A DNA stretch of 64,000 bases from Pseudovibrio brasiliensis (lineage in GTDB: Bacteria > Pseudomonadota > Alphaproteobacteria > Rhizobiales > Stappiaceae), in assembly GCF_018282095.1 (NCBI RefSeq), contig NZ_CP074126.1:310001-374000 (forward strand), written 5' to 3'. The position numbers and the translations under genes are program-made. The notes below the pieces were generated by a model, which saw only the letters and a program-made list of their open reading frames with translations, did no database searches and was not told where the DNA came from. Of the stretch, positions 10,212 to 19,617 are shown in pieces (positions within the stretch are counted from its first letter, which is position 1; every line of letters begins with the position of its first letter).

Positions 10212-10212
<1 letters not shown>
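9082..10212 (-). CDS. proB: Glutamate 5-kinase ProB with PUA domain
   Basis: First step of proline synthesis: ATP-dependent phosphorylation of glutamate, normally feedback inhibited by proline. It has an amino-acid kinase domain (about 5-255; [47 protein letters not shown]) and a C-terminal PUA domain (about 270-350). An upstream GTG at 10224 lies right on the GAGGAG ribosome-binding site. The ATG at 10212 overlaps the obgE stop as TAATG and is the likelier start. Confidence 0.95.
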
Positions 10213-11309
<1,097 letters not shown>

Positions 11310-11363
11310 CTATTGCGCTCCCGCCAAGGGCGGAACGGCAAATCTGGCTAATTTTGTTGCTCT

Positions 11364-11408
11364 GCGTACCCCCGAAAAGTGCCTTGCGGTTTTCGGACAA
11401 GGGTACGC
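11364..11408. repeat. REP-like palindrome upstream of obgE
   Basis: GCGTACCC and GGGTACGC arms with inner CGAAAA / TTTTCG pairing; same architecture as the 4164 element. It lies between the eleventh GNAT gene and obgE. Confidence 0.65.
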
Positions 11409-11419
11409 AACTTGAAAAA

Positions 11420-11465
11420 GCGTACTCCCGAAAAGTGCTTCATGGCTTCCGGGTTTACAGTACGC
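11420..11465. repeat. Second, degenerate REP-like copy in tandem
   Basis: GCGTACTCCCGAAAAGTG at the left and GTACGC at the right, with a less perfect right arm (TTCCGGGTTTACA). It begins only 12 bases after the previous copy, giving a tandem pair within the 302-base gap upstream of obgE. Confidence 0.5.
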
Positions 11466-11560
11466 TGGGTGTTGTAAAACGCTCTCTGAAACAGCCGAAA
11501 GGCTCGCGAACATCAATTCACGAGCCTTCCGAAATGAAGATGAGCTGAGATGGGAGCGTC

Positions 11561-12106
11561 TTAGGCTGCGATTGCCTGCATGGAGGCCCATCTGTCTCGG
11601 GTCAATGTGACCGTCGTATAATCCATTTCGATGTCGCCGCGTGCGCGGTTCTTTTCTTTGGTCTCTCCAGTAACCTCAAACCCGTTCTTCTGAAGCACGT
11701 TCAGAGACTTAGGGTTGATGGTGAACAGACCGGTGTTCATCGCACCTGCTTTCAGCTGGTTGAACACATAATCACAAACCAGATTGGTTGCTTCACTGGC
11801 ATAGCCCTTGCCCCAGTGAGACTTCGCCAACCAGTAACCGAGGTGAGGCACTGTCGAAACATTGCGAATGCCGATCACGCCGACCAGACCTTCACCGTTG
11901 TCGATGACCCAATTGATTTCTTCGCTATGCGGCGTGGTGCGGCAGTGGTCAAACCACCAGTCGCCATCATCCTTGGTGTAAGGATGCGGAACCACGGTCA
12001 GCATCTTGCTCACGTCGAAATCGTTCAGAAACTCGTTATGAATATCAAAATCACCCTCGCGAAAATCGCGTAGGATCAAGCGCTCGGAATGCAACTCCGG
12101 GAACAT
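11561..12106 (-). CDS. GNAT acetyltransferase, RimJ/RimL type (separated member)
   Basis: Acetyl-CoA-dependent N-acetyltransferase, 181 residues, Acetyltransf_3 type. The acetyl-CoA loop is HWGKGYASEA (97-106), preceded by LGYWLA. It shares the N-terminal pattern FPELxxxRLxLR and the block KMLTVVPHPYTKDDGDWW with the members at 15605 and 16187, so it belongs to the same expansion although the csp-tetR-osmC-CPBP block separates it. Substrate unknown; a ribosomal protein N terminus, another amine or a small molecule are all possible. Confidence 0.88.
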   Translation of the reverse strand: MFPELHSERLILRDFREGDFDIHNEFLNDFDVSKMLTVVPHPYTKDDGDWWFDHCRTTPHSEEINWVIDNGEGLVGVIGIRNVSTVPHLGYWLAKSHWGKGYASEATNLVCDYVFNQLKAGAMNTGLFTINPKSLNVLQKNGFEVTGETKEKNRARGDIEMDYTTVTLTRDRWASMQAIAA

Positions 12107-12980
12107 GACAAACTCTTCTTATTCTTCTTGGAGCGCTTGGCTTATTTTTGCTGGCGCTCTTAATTCAAGTACACGAAGATAGCGTCAAGCCCGTCAGTCC
12201 ACATGCCTGCAACGCGCCGGTGCTATCCAAACCACGCTTCAAATTCCTGAATTTCAAATCTCTGAGTGCGATGCGCAGCCAAAAAACTGGTGGATGATCA
12301 ACCAGATGGACGAGGGAGCAAAAGGCTGTTGCCGCAACCTTGCTCAAGACCCTTATCTTGCCATCTGTTGAAAGTCGCGGAACGCATAAACTGTCGCGCC
12401 AGCCAACACAGAAAGAGCAAGACCCATCTTCAATCTCCCGGATCCACAAGGAAGCAGCAGGAAACTGAAGGTGATCAACACCTGCGTCTCGCTTCAAACT
12501 GAAGGAAACCGACCAGGTAACAGTATCTTGGAGATTTCAAAATCCGAGAGGAACTTTAAAAGCTTGGGGGCGGTCAGTATCTCGGACAGAACCCGATTGC
12601 AAGCATTTAGAGAGTGTTTTTGGAAATTTTTTCATTGAGTGAGGATTATTTGGGGCCGCTGACGTCTATCCCCATGCGCCTTAATGAAGCGCTCCCGCCT
12701 ACAGGCTTTGCGCCTTAATTTCAATGTCTTCATGAAAACCTAAGGAAAAAGTTAGGAAAGAGTTCAGCACAAGTGCAGCAGAACCATGAAAAATGCGTGA
12801 GCTACGCAGTTTATGAGATACTAGGCTTTACTTGAGAGCCAATATGTGGAATGCCCTCTTTACGTTAAGACTATCGACACCCTGTCTCCTTTTTAGGCGT
12901 CAGAGCATTCGATTCCGCTTTGACGCACTTTAATAAGCCACCTGCATATCGCAGAGGCAAACTAACTAGGAGATATCACG
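12107..12980. other. 874-base gap upstream of the cold-shock gene
   Basis: No convincing gene. A minus-strand frame of 110 codons at 12165-12497 has no recognisable motif and low plausibility. The part nearest the cold-shock gene contains GCGTCA (12897-12902) and TGACGC (12921-12926) as inverted arms, likely within its long 5' leader or promoter region. AGAGCATTCGATTCCGCTTT inside resembles the short repeat family found at 4216. Confidence 0.5.
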
Positions 12981-13187
12981 ATGGCTAAAGGCACCGTGAA
13001 ATGGTTCAACACCACTAAAGGTTTCGGTTTCATCGCACCTGAAGACGGAAGCAAAGACGTTTTCGTTCACATTTCAGCTGTAGAGCGCTCCGGTCTTTCC
13101 ACTCTGGCAGACGGCCAGGAAGTGACCTTTGAACTGGAATCCGGCCGTGACGGTCGCCAGAGCGCTGTAAACCTCGAAACCGTATAA
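12981..13187 (+). CDS. Cold-shock protein, CspA family
   Basis: Single cold-shock domain of 68 residues that binds single-stranded RNA or DNA and acts as an RNA chaperone. RNP1 is KGFGFIAP and RNP2 is DVFVHIS. The ribosome-binding site TAGGAGAT precedes the ATG. The long untranslated stretch upstream is typical of csp genes with temperature-sensitive leaders. An intrinsic terminator follows directly. Confidence 0.95.
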   Translation: MAKGTVKWFNTTKGFGFIAPEDGSKDVFVHISAVERSGLSTLADGQEVTFELESGRDGRQSAVNLETV

Positions 13188-13210
13188 TTCGAGCGACACA
13201 GTTTCTAAAA

Positions 13211-13241
13211 AGAGAGCGTAGCAATGCGCTCTCTTTTTTTG
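13211..13241 (+). terminator. Intrinsic terminator of the cold-shock gene
   Basis: AGAGAGCGTA (13211-13220) pairs with TGCGCTCTCT (13225-13234) with one G-U pair, around a GCAA tetraloop, followed by a run of T. Confidence 0.9.
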
Positions 13242-13350
13242 TTTGGAGTTCACTCCAAACTTTGGGCACCGATCTTGAGAGCATCGATTGAGCTACTCAG
13301 GGGATCCCAACCTGCCCATTTCGTTTCTTCTTGCCAATCCACTCTGAAGC

Positions 13351-13379
13351 TAGTGTAAGGTACGGTATCGTACTTGCCA
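13351..13379. promoter_or_regulatory. Operator upstream of the TetR gene
   Basis: Contains GTGTAAGGTACGGTATCGTAC (13353-13373), which matches the strongly palindromic site at 14092-14120 at all but two of those positions. It ends about 25 bases before the TetR start, consistent with autoregulation. Confidence 0.65.
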
Positions 13380-13397
13380 GAGAGTTGGAAGCATTGC

Positions 13398-14030
13398 ATG
13401 GAAACAGAAAAAAAGGTGTCACGTGGTGAAAAGCGCAGAAATGAGCTTCTGGAAATAGCAACTGACACGATTATCGAACTTGGCTACGCCAACACGTCGA
13501 TGGATGAGATTGTCAGACGTGCACGCGCCTCCAAAACCACGGTCTACAGACACTTCAAAAACAAAGAAGCAATGCTGGCGGAGATTGTCAGCAATCTGTC
13601 CGAAGGACCAGTCCTCTCAATCAAGCCTCTCGATTCCCATGCAGACGGCGGATCTCTTCAGGAGTTGGAGGAGATACTCTTTGTCTTTGGCAAAGCAGTG
13701 TTGACCCTCATCTATGATGACAGAACTTTAGGGCTTTGGCGCATGCTCATCGGAGAGGGCAGTCGCGCGCAGCATATCACGAAGTCCTTCTTCCAGCTCG
13801 GTCCCAAGCGCGCAAGTTCCAGCATTGCACAGCAACTGCAACTCGCCAATGAGCTTGGAATTATCTCAGTTGAACACGCCGAAAAGGCAGCGAGCATATT
13901 CATGGGTATGCTGCGCGAAGACACGCACCTTGCGTTGCTATTGGGCGTTCAGTCAGCACCGAGTGAAGAAGCAACTTCATCTCATGTTCGCCAATGCGTA
14001 CGCGACTTCATGAAAGCTCACAGGGCCTAG
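13398..14030 (+). CDS. TetR/AcrR family transcriptional regulator
   Basis: Repressor of 210 residues. The N-terminal helix-turn-helix (about 18-62) contains the typical TSMDEIVRRARASKTTVYRHF and FKNKEAML blocks; the remaining helical domain presumably binds an unknown ligand. The frame opens at a TTG (13374) directly on the operator, but the ATG at 13398 with GGAAG six bases upstream is the better start. A matching palindrome upstream of the next gene (OsmC family) points to a regulator-target pair. The ligand may be an electrophile or oxidant. Confidence 0.9.
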   Translation: METEKKVSRGEKRRNELLEIATDTIIELGYANTSMDEIVRRARASKTTVYRHFKNKEAMLAEIVSNLSEGPVLSIKPLDSHADGGSLQELEEILFVFGKAVLTLIYDDRTLGLWRMLIGEGSRAQHITKSFFQLGPKRASSSIAQQLQLANELGIISVEHAEKAASIFMGMLREDTHLALLLGVQSAPSEEATSSHVRQCVRDFMKAHRA

Positions 14031-14091
14031 CTGCACCGACTTGGAGCCGGCCCGAAACCTGCGAAGCTTGACGAAAGCATTTTTTGCCTGC

Positions 14092-14120
14092 TAAGTGTAC
14101 GGTACAGTATCGTACACTTA
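14092..14120. promoter_or_regulatory. Palindromic TetR operator upstream of the OsmC gene
   Basis: A 29-base inverted repeat with perfect ten-base arms TAAGTGTACG and CGTACACTTA; the nine-base centre is also nearly symmetric. It ends 11 bases before the OsmC start codon and overlaps the start region, well placed for repression. Confidence 0.75.
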
Positions 14121-14131
14121 TGGAGGTAGAG

Positions 14132-14719
14132 ATGCTTGACAATAACACTGTTGCACATTCCATCGTAACCCGCGCCGAGGCTATGCCAACGCCGCAGCAC
14201 ATCAGTCTGAACAAAATCAGGAAGTCAAAAGACGGTCTGGAGCTTGAGGTTGATTTAATCGCTGAACTTACAGGTGATGGCCTGGTCAAGAGTGGCGTGG
14301 TACAGCCCAACGTGCCCGGTTTCGGTGCTTTTGAACTCCTCTGCGATGAAGGCTCATCCATTGGTGGAGCAGATACCGCTCCCGCTCCACTGTCCTACCT
14401 CGCAGCTGGTATAGGCTTTTGCCTGCTGACCCATGTGCATGGGCTGGCCCAGTCCCGGAAGCTGAACATCTCCTCCATCAAGCTGGAGCAGAAGATGAAG
14501 TTCCAATCCAAAATTCCGGGAATGACGGCTGAAGAAGGCTCGGAAATGCTCGGCGTCTCGAAAGGTATCGAGACCGTCATCATCATCGAGTCGCAAGAAG
14601 ACCCGTCAATGATTGCTTTGCTGGTGGAAGCAAGCGAGAAAGCCTGCATGGCGCTTCAAACCGTCGTAAACGCAATTCCGTCATCGACCACAATCATCAA
14701 CAATGGCCAGAAACTCTGA
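14132..14719 (+). CDS. OsmC family protein
   Basis: OsmC/Ohr-like fold protein of 195 residues. The family reduces organic hydroperoxides using two Cys; candidate residues are the Cys in GIGFCLLTH and the Cys in EKACMALQ. The first is in the expected helix. Family members with this spacing are often annotated only as OsmC-like, so peroxidase activity is inferred. The ATG at 14132 has GGAGG five bases upstream; earlier starts would lie inside the operator palindrome. It follows the TetR gene and is probably its target. Confidence 0.85.
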   Translation: MLDNNTVAHSIVTRAEAMPTPQHISLNKIRKSKDGLELEVDLIAELTGDGLVKSGVVQPNVPGFGAFELLCDEGSSIGGADTAPAPLSYLAAGIGFCLLTHVHGLAQSRKLNISSIKLEQKMKFQSKIPGMTAEEGSEMLGVSKGIETVIIIESQEDPSMIALLVEASEKACMALQTVVNAIPSSTTIINNGQKL

Positions 14720-14829
14720 GCCAGACCTGATGCGCAGGGCTGCCTGTCGAGTGAAATAGCTTAAGAGGCAGTCCTCTACTCCAACTCACCTTCTTATAAA
14801 TGAAGCAGAGAAGGGCGGGGGGAAACACA

Positions 14830-15555
14830 ATGATGTCCTCGAAAAATCCCACCTACTATCCCACCATGTTCCGTAACCAGCTGATGGCGACAATTGTCTG
14901 GGCCCAGCTCTTTGTTCTCTATTGCATCGCGCTTCTGGCCTTCAGTACACAGAATGAAAGCCACGTGTTTTGGGCTGATCCATTTATCAAGATCATACCA
15001 ATCTATGCCTCAACTTGGCTCGTCATTCTCACGTCTCTGCTCTTGGGCTGGTATTGCTTTACAAAGCTTGGCTGGGCAGGGTTGAAAACGTACACACCTG
15101 TCACTCAGATCATTGCCGGAGCAGGCACAGCGGTCATCGTGACCTGCATAATTTGGAGCATCTTCGGAAGCAAATTGCCTGACTTTGTTCCGGCTGAAGA
15201 AAGCTCTCGCCCCGGCTTCCTCTTTGGTATGGTTGCCGGATACGGTGAAGAGCTATTGTTCCGCATGCTGATCAGTTCACCTGTCTTTTTCGGCATGTTC
15301 AGTCTGCTGGCAGGCGTAAAGCACACCTATCGTGTGTTTTGGTCGGCATTGACCGCGGTTCTCATCGCCGCGATTGCCTTTGTTATCTTTCATGAACTTG
15401 GCGAAACCGACCACACACTGATGTGGAACTTGATAGCCACCCGCATGCTTGTGCCGGGGCTGATAATGGGGAGCCTGTTTTTTCTGCTTGGGCCGGGTTT
15501 TGTCATTTTTATGCATGCCTCAATGCACATAATGATACCGCTGCTGTTTAACTGA
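14830..15555 (+). CDS. CPBP family intramembrane metalloprotease
   Basis: Multispanning membrane protein of 241 residues with the three CPBP (Abi/CAAX protease) motifs: EELLFR at 140-145 (EExxxR), FVIFH at 184-188 (FxxxH) and a later HASMH. All key residues are present, so protease activity is plausible; the substrate is unknown. The ATG at 14830 follows a G-rich ribosome-binding site. It lies 110 bases after the OsmC gene and converges with the GNAT operon across a hairpin. Confidence 0.85.
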   Translation: MMSSKNPTYYPTMFRNQLMATIVWAQLFVLYCIALLAFSTQNESHVFWADPFIKIIPIYASTWLVILTSLLLGWYCFTKLGWAGLKTYTPVTQIIAGAGTAVIVTCIIWSIFGSKLPDFVPAEESSRPGFLFGMVAGYGEELLFRMLISSPVFFGMFSLLAGVKHTYRVFWSALTAVLIAAIAFVIFHELGETDHTLMWNLIATRMLVPGLIMGSLFFLLGPGFVIFMHASMHIMIPLLFN

Positions 15556-15563
15556 TCACAAAA

Positions 15564-15595
15564 CGTGTCGCGCGCAGCCATCGGCACGCGACACG
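15564..15595. terminator. Hairpin between convergent CPBP and GNAT genes
   Basis: CGTGTCGCG (15564-15572) and CGCGACACG (15587-15595), perfect nine-base arms with a 14-base loop. No long T run follows on either strand, so it may be a weak terminator or an end-protecting hairpin. Confidence 0.55.
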
Positions 15596-15604
15596 CAACT
15601 TGCC

Positions 15605-16156
15605 TCAAACAACCACCGCCCGCATGGCCTCCCATAAAGGCCGGGTGAGCTCCGTCTCAATCAAGGTCACTGCTTCATTTCCACGTGCACGACACTTATC
15701 TCGTCGCAAACCGGTGCGTTGAAAACCATTCTTTTCTTGTACGCGAAGAGAGCCATGATTTTCGTCGAAGGCCCCACAAGTGATCCGCTCGGAATCAAGG
15801 ACTTCAAAGCAGTATCGAACAACCTCTGCCGTCGCTTCACTCATAAAGCCCTTGCCCCAGAATGGCTTGGCCAACCAATAACCAATCAAAGGCACACCTT
15901 CCTCTGAGATGTGGATGCTGATAACTCCTACAATACGGTGCTCGAACTCGATGGCCCAGTTGACCTCCTGTGTCAGCGGAGTGTTTGCGCAATTACTTAA
16001 CCACCACTCACCATCGGCTTTGGTGTAGGGATAAGGCACCACAGACAGCATCCGCGTAACCTCAAAGTTATTGAGGTGGTCGCAAATCAGCGTCAGGTCA
16101 TTTTCTCGAAGTGCTCGCAAAGCTAGGCGCTTTGTTTTAAGCTCAGGAAATTCCAT
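15605..16156 (-). CDS. GNAT acetyltransferase, RimJ/RimL type (last of the nine-gene operon)
   Basis: 183 residues. The acetyl-CoA loop is FWGKGFMSEA, preceded by IGYWLAKP. The block VVPYPYTKADGEWWL and the C-terminal ELTRPLWEAMRA are nearly repeated in the 16187 member, so the two are close paralogues. Thirty bases separate it from that gene. It is the last gene of the operon before the convergent CPBP gene. Confidence 0.88.
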   Translation of the reverse strand: MEFPELKTKRLALRALRENDLTLICDHLNNFEVTRMLSVVPYPYTKADGEWWLSNCANTPLTQEVNWAIEFEHRIVGVISIHISEEGVPLIGYWLAKPFWGKGFMSEATAEVVRYCFEVLDSERITCGAFDENHGSLRVQEKNGFQRTGLRRDKCRARGNEAVTLIETELTRPLWEAMRAVVV

Positions 16157-16186
16157 TTTAACAACACCTTTGCTAGCTAACCAGCC

Positions 16187-16735
16187 TCAAACAGCCACAG
16201 CCCGCATGGCTTCCCATAGATCGCGGGTGAGTTCTACGTTAATCAGGGTGATGTCTTCCTCACCACGGGCGCGGCTTTTGTCGGGTTGGGTGCCGACGGT
16301 CTGGAAGCCGTTTTGGGCCAGCACGTTCAGCGAGCCATCATTCTCCTCAAAGGCGCCGGACGTAACCTTGGTCGCCCCAAGCGTTTCAAAGCAGTAGTCA
16401 ACCACCGCCTCGGTTGCTTCGCTCATATAGCCTTTGCCCCAGAACGGTTGGCCAAGCCAGTAGCCGATGCGTGGGTAGCCATCCTCTGCAATTCGGATGC
16501 CGATAACACCTGTAAACCCGTGCTCAGATTCAATAACCCAGTTGGTCTCTTTAGTCAGAGGCGTCTCGCTGATGTGGTTGAGCCACCATTCGCCATCAGC
16601 CTTTGTGTAGGGGTAAGGAACCACAGTCAGCATTTTGCTGACTTCAAAGTTATTTATGTTCTCACAAATCGGCTCCAGATCATCCTGCCGAAACTGGCGA
16701 AGGGTGAGGCGACTGGTGTTGAGTTCAGGAAACAT
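16187..16735 (-). CDS. GNAT acetyltransferase, RimJ/RimL type
   Basis: 182 residues. The acetyl-CoA loop is FWGKGYMSEA after IGYWLGQP. It is closest to the neighbours at 15605 and 11561 (shared KMLTVVPYPYTKADGEWWL and ELTRDLWEAMRA). The start codon ATG opens FPELNTSRLTLR, the conserved first strand. An 81-base gap upstream is the largest within the nine-gene run and could hold an internal promoter. Confidence 0.88.
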   Translation of the reverse strand: MFPELNTSRLTLRQFRQDDLEPICENINNFEVSKMLTVVPYPYTKADGEWWLNHISETPLTKETNWVIESEHGFTGVIGIRIAEDGYPRIGYWLGQPFWGKGYMSEATEAVVDYCFETLGATKVTSGAFEENDGSLNVLAQNGFQTVGTQPDKSRARGEEDITLINVELTRDLWEAMRAVAV

Positions 16736-16816
16736 TTTCTATCCAACTTCTTGTATTTAGGAGCGCTTGGTCATTCGATCTCAAACACTCTGGAATGTCG
16801 TTGGCTGCTGGTGTGC

Positions 16817-17362
16817 TCAGGCAATCGTAAGCCGTTCTGCCCACTGGTCTTTCGTCAAACTGAAAGAAACACTCGGCAGTGTTTCACCTTGGCGAGATCG
16901 CGGTGTCGAAAAGCCTCTGCCGACTTCGCGAAAACCCAGTTTTTGCAGAACACGCAGGCTGGCAGGATTTTCTTCAAGCGCGGAGGTGTAGATTGTCGGC
17001 AACTTGAGCGTTTCAAAGCCATATGCTGTGACAGCTTCAGCGGCCTCACTCATATAGCCTTTGCCCCACAGATGCTCTGCAAGCCAGTACCCCAGAATAG
17101 GTTTTCCGCTTTGCAGCTTCATCAGCGTGATCGCACCGGAAAAACCAGCTGGCCCCTCAACAACCCAGGCAATCTTTTCAGAAAACGGAGTGGTACGGCA
17201 AAAGTTGATCCACCATTCTCCATCCTCTTTGGAATAAGGATAGGGGACTTCAGAAAGTGTTTTCACGACCGCAAAATTATTGATGTGCGTACAAAGCGGC
17301 TCCAGATCCGTGTGCTTGAACTGGCGCAGTGTCAGCCTGTCTGTTTTAAGTTCAGGAAACAT
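16817..17362 (-). CDS. GNAT acetyltransferase, RimJ/RimL type
   Basis: 181 residues, same N-terminal FPELKTDRLTLRQF pattern and acetyl-CoA loop LWGKGYMSEA after LGYWLAEH. Substrate-side segments (FCRTTPFSEKIAWV, ITLMKLQSGKP) differ clearly from the previous two, suggesting a different acceptor. Nine bases follow the stop of the 17372 gene. Confidence 0.87.
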   Translation of the reverse strand: MFPELKTDRLTLRQFKHTDLEPLCTHINNFAVVKTLSEVPYPYSKEDGEWWINFCRTTPFSEKIAWVVEGPAGFSGAITLMKLQSGKPILGYWLAEHLWGKGYMSEAAEAVTAYGFETLKLPTIYTSALEENPASLRVLQKLGFREVGRGFSTPRSRQGETLPSVSFSLTKDQWAERLTIA

Positions 17363-17371
17363 CTTAAATAC

Positions 17372-17938
17372 TCATATGCTTGCATCTGTGCTGGTCAGGC
17401 GAAGAAAGTCATTGCGGGTTATCTGAAGTTGGATCTCATCCAGCTCTGCATTGTCGCGTGCACGGCAAACATGCTTGGCCTCGCCCGTGATTTTGAAGCC
17501 GTACTTGGTCAGCACGCGCATTGAGGCCGGGTTTTCTTTGAAAACACCGGTGCGCACCACATGAAGCTCTCGCTCTTCAAAGAGATAAGCAAGAACTGTC
17601 TGCAAAGCTTCGCTCATCAGGCCTTTGCCCCAATGCTCTCGCCCAAGCCAGTATCCAACACTCGCAGCCCCTTGCAGTTCTTTGGCTTTAAACCCACCAC
17701 AAAACTGTCCATCAAACTCAATGGCCCACGTCACATTCTCAGCTGTGTTGTTCGCAAGCGCCTGCGCAATGTAATCCCGCCCATCCTCTTCAGAAAACGG
17801 ATGCGGCTGACTGCTCAGAGATTTAGAGACCTCAAAGTCCCCCAAATAAGCACAGAGCCTCTCAAGATCTCCTGCCCGCATTTCCCTCAGCACAAGTCGA
17901 TCGCTGCGGAGCACTGGGAAAGTGTTTTGGGTCTTCAT
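17372..17938 (-). CDS. GNAT acetyltransferase, RimJ/RimL type
   Basis: 188 residues. The acetyl-CoA loop HWGKGLMSEA follows VGYWLGRE; the conserved first strand is FPVLRSDRLVLREM. The segment FCGGFKAKELQGA before the loop is specific to this member. It begins five bases after the stop of the 17944 gene, so it is in the same operon. Confidence 0.87.
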   Translation of the reverse strand: MKTQNTFPVLRSDRLVLREMRAGDLERLCAYLGDFEVSKSLSSQPHPFSEEDGRDYIAQALANNTAENVTWAIEFDGQFCGGFKAKELQGAASVGYWLGREHWGKGLMSEALQTVLAYLFEERELHVVRTGVFKENPASMRVLTKYGFKITGEAKHVCRARDNAELDEIQLQITRNDFLRLTSTDASI

Positions 17939-17943
17939 GGTGA

Positions 17944-18492
17944 TCAGCTTTCTGCTTCTGCAAGATCCACGAAATCGGCGAGGGGCAAGGCAAGCCGGAT
18001 ATGAGGAACCATCGTATCACCACGTCCTTTGGAGGGGATAGATTCTTCTCCAACTTTGCTGAAGCCCATTTTATCCAACAAGTGAGAAGAGGCAGGATTG
18101 TCTGCAAAGACACCGGCCTCAAAGCGTGTCACAGCGCGGTGTTCAAACCCAAAACGTAAAACCGTACGAAGAGCTTCACCCATATAACCACGGCCCCAGT
18201 AGGGTTCACCCATCCAGTAACCGGTCCAGCCAGTGCCATCCTCAAATTTTGCCCAGATACAGCCAACCAGGCCGGTTCCATCATCAATCGCCCACAACAC
18301 CACACTGGCCGGATCATTAGTCCGGCCACGACTGATGTAAAACCTGCCGGTTTCCTCCGTAAACGGATGCGGCATGCCTGAAAGCATGCTCGCAATCGCG
18401 TAGGAGTTTGCCAGTTGAACAAGGCGATCGAGATCACCGTCGTCGATCATGCGCAATCGGAGACGGTCTGTTTTCAGCTCTGGAAAAACCAC
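17944..18492 (-). CDS. GNAT acetyltransferase, RimJ/RimL type
   Basis: 182 residues. The acetyl-CoA loop is YWGRGYMGEA after TGYWMGEP. The N terminus FPELKTDRLRLRMIDD and the block SMLSGMPHPFTEETGRF fit the family. One base separates it from the stop of the 18494 gene. Confidence 0.87.
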   Translation of the reverse strand: MVFPELKTDRLRLRMIDDGDLDRLVQLANSYAIASMLSGMPHPFTEETGRFYISRGRTNDPASVVLWAIDDGTGLVGCIWAKFEDGTGWTGYWMGEPYWGRGYMGEALRTVLRFGFEHRAVTRFEAGVFADNPASSHLLDKMGFSKVGEESIPSKGRGDTMVPHIRLALPLADFVDLAEAES

Positions 18493-18493
18493 T

Positions 18494-19054
18494 TTATCTT
18501 ATCCCCGCCACAGCAAGTTGTGGTTGCTCTACCGCCTGACCCAGTTTGAGTTCGAAGTTCTGTGTCTCCACCTCATCAGTTCCTCTGGAGACACAAGAGT
18601 GCGTACAAACGGAGGTCGGAACGAAGCCATTTTTCAAAAGAACGCGAAATGACGCAGGATTCTCCGAAAAAACGCAAGCATCAACGTTTTCGACGCTCCG
18701 CTCGGATTGCAGATAGTTTACAACGGCTTGCACCGCTTCACTCATGTAGCCCCGCCGCCAGTAGTATTTTCCAAGCGCGTAGCCCAGAGACGCGGATTCT
18801 CCAATCCGGTGCGCACCAATGGACCCAATGAACCCGGTACCATTGTCAATCGCCCAAACCACATCTGTCTTCAGATCAAAAGAATGGCTACGAGAGATAA
18901 ACTCATGCGCCCACTCATCCGTGATCGGGTGTGGAAAACTGGCGGTCATCCGTGCCACATCATAGTCAGAGAACAGAAACCGCAGCCGAGGATAATCGTC
19001 TGGCTGAAGTGCTCTTAAAATCAACCGGTTGGTCTGTAATTCCGGGAAGATCAT
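18494..19054 (-). CDS. GNAT acetyltransferase, RimJ/RimL type, altered loop
   Basis: 186 residues. The first Gly of the pyrophosphate-binding loop is replaced: YWRRGYMSEA instead of xWGKGxxSEA. The rest of the fold is intact (FPELQTNRLILRAL, LGYALGKY, LLKNGFVPTS). Its ATG overlaps the stop of the 19051 gene's upstream partner as a four-base overlap, so it is translationally coupled to the duplicated pair. Confidence 0.86.
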   Translation of the reverse strand: MIFPELQTNRLILRALQPDDYPRLRFLFSDYDVARMTASFPHPITDEWAHEFISRSHSFDLKTDVVWAIDNGTGFIGSIGAHRIGESASLGYALGKYYWRRGYMSEAVQAVVNYLQSERSVENVDACVFSENPASFRVLLKNGFVPTSVCTHSCVSRGTDEVETQNFELKLGQAVEQPQLAVAGIR

Positions 19055-19617
19055 TGTGCTGCCTCCTGCACTCTGAGCTGTTGTGCTACGATGAAATCTC
19101 TAGGGGATATGCGAAACTCTTCTGTGGGATAATTTCCGGCAAGACGGGCGCGGCTACGCCCCTCATTCCGCCCTGTATGGACAAAACCAAGCTTTCTCAG
19201 CAGTGCCTGCGAGCCGGCGTTGTCGCTGAAGGCATCCGCACAAATGGAAGGGACTTCGCGTTCAAGCAAAAGGTAATTGAGTGCTGCGCTAACCGCCTCA
19301 TACATAATGCCTTTCTTCCATTTCTCTTCGGCGAGCCAAAAAGCGATATCCGGTGTCAGCTGCAGATAACCGACACCCACGCCACCAATCGCGACCCCTT
19401 GAAGCTCCACGACCCAGTTCACAGCATGACCTAAATCACCGGGCATAAACCTCTGCAGAAACACCTCAGCATCTGCCTTTGTGAAAGGGTGGGGCTGTGA
19501 TGCCAGCATGCGTGTAATGTTCTGATTTTGCAGCAGTTCCACAAGGCGTGGCGCATCCGTCTCTCTCCATTCCCGCAGTGTCAGGCTTGCTGTTCTCAAA
19601 CGAGGGAAAGTGGTCAT
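19051..19617 (-). CDS. GNAT acetyltransferase, tandem-duplicate copy B
   Basis: 188 residues, a tandem duplicate of the 19614 gene. Both start MTTFPRLRT and end QQLRVQEAAQ, and both are 567 bases long. The acetyl-CoA loop is KWKKGIMYEA, so the first loop Gly is Lys. Central differences (for example FMPGDLGHAVNW here versus AIPGDLNEAVNW) show divergence after duplication. It overlaps both neighbours by four bases. Confidence 0.87.
   Translation of the reverse strand: MTTFPRLRTASLTLREWRETDAPRLVELLQNQNITRMLASQPHPFTKADAEVFLQRFMPGDLGHAVNWVVELQGVAIGGVGVGYLQLTPDIAFWLAEEKWKKGIMYEAVSAALNYLLLEREVPSICADAFSDNAGSQALLRKLGFVHTGRNEGRSRARLAGNYPTEEFRISPRDFIVAQQLRVQEAAQ

Noticed and set aside
11310-11591. 93-codon minus-strand frame upstream of obgE
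   Set aside because: It is a translation of the tandem REP-like repeats and overlaps the end of the GNAT gene.
12165-12497. 110-codon minus-strand frame in the gap before the cold-shock gene
   Set aside because: Cys/Leu/Ser-rich translation without motifs or ribosome-binding site; typical of chance frames.
16286-17524. 412-codon plus-strand frame across three GNAT genes
   Set aside because: Antisense shadow of the GNAT genes; its apparent internal repeats simply mirror the paralogy of the real genes.
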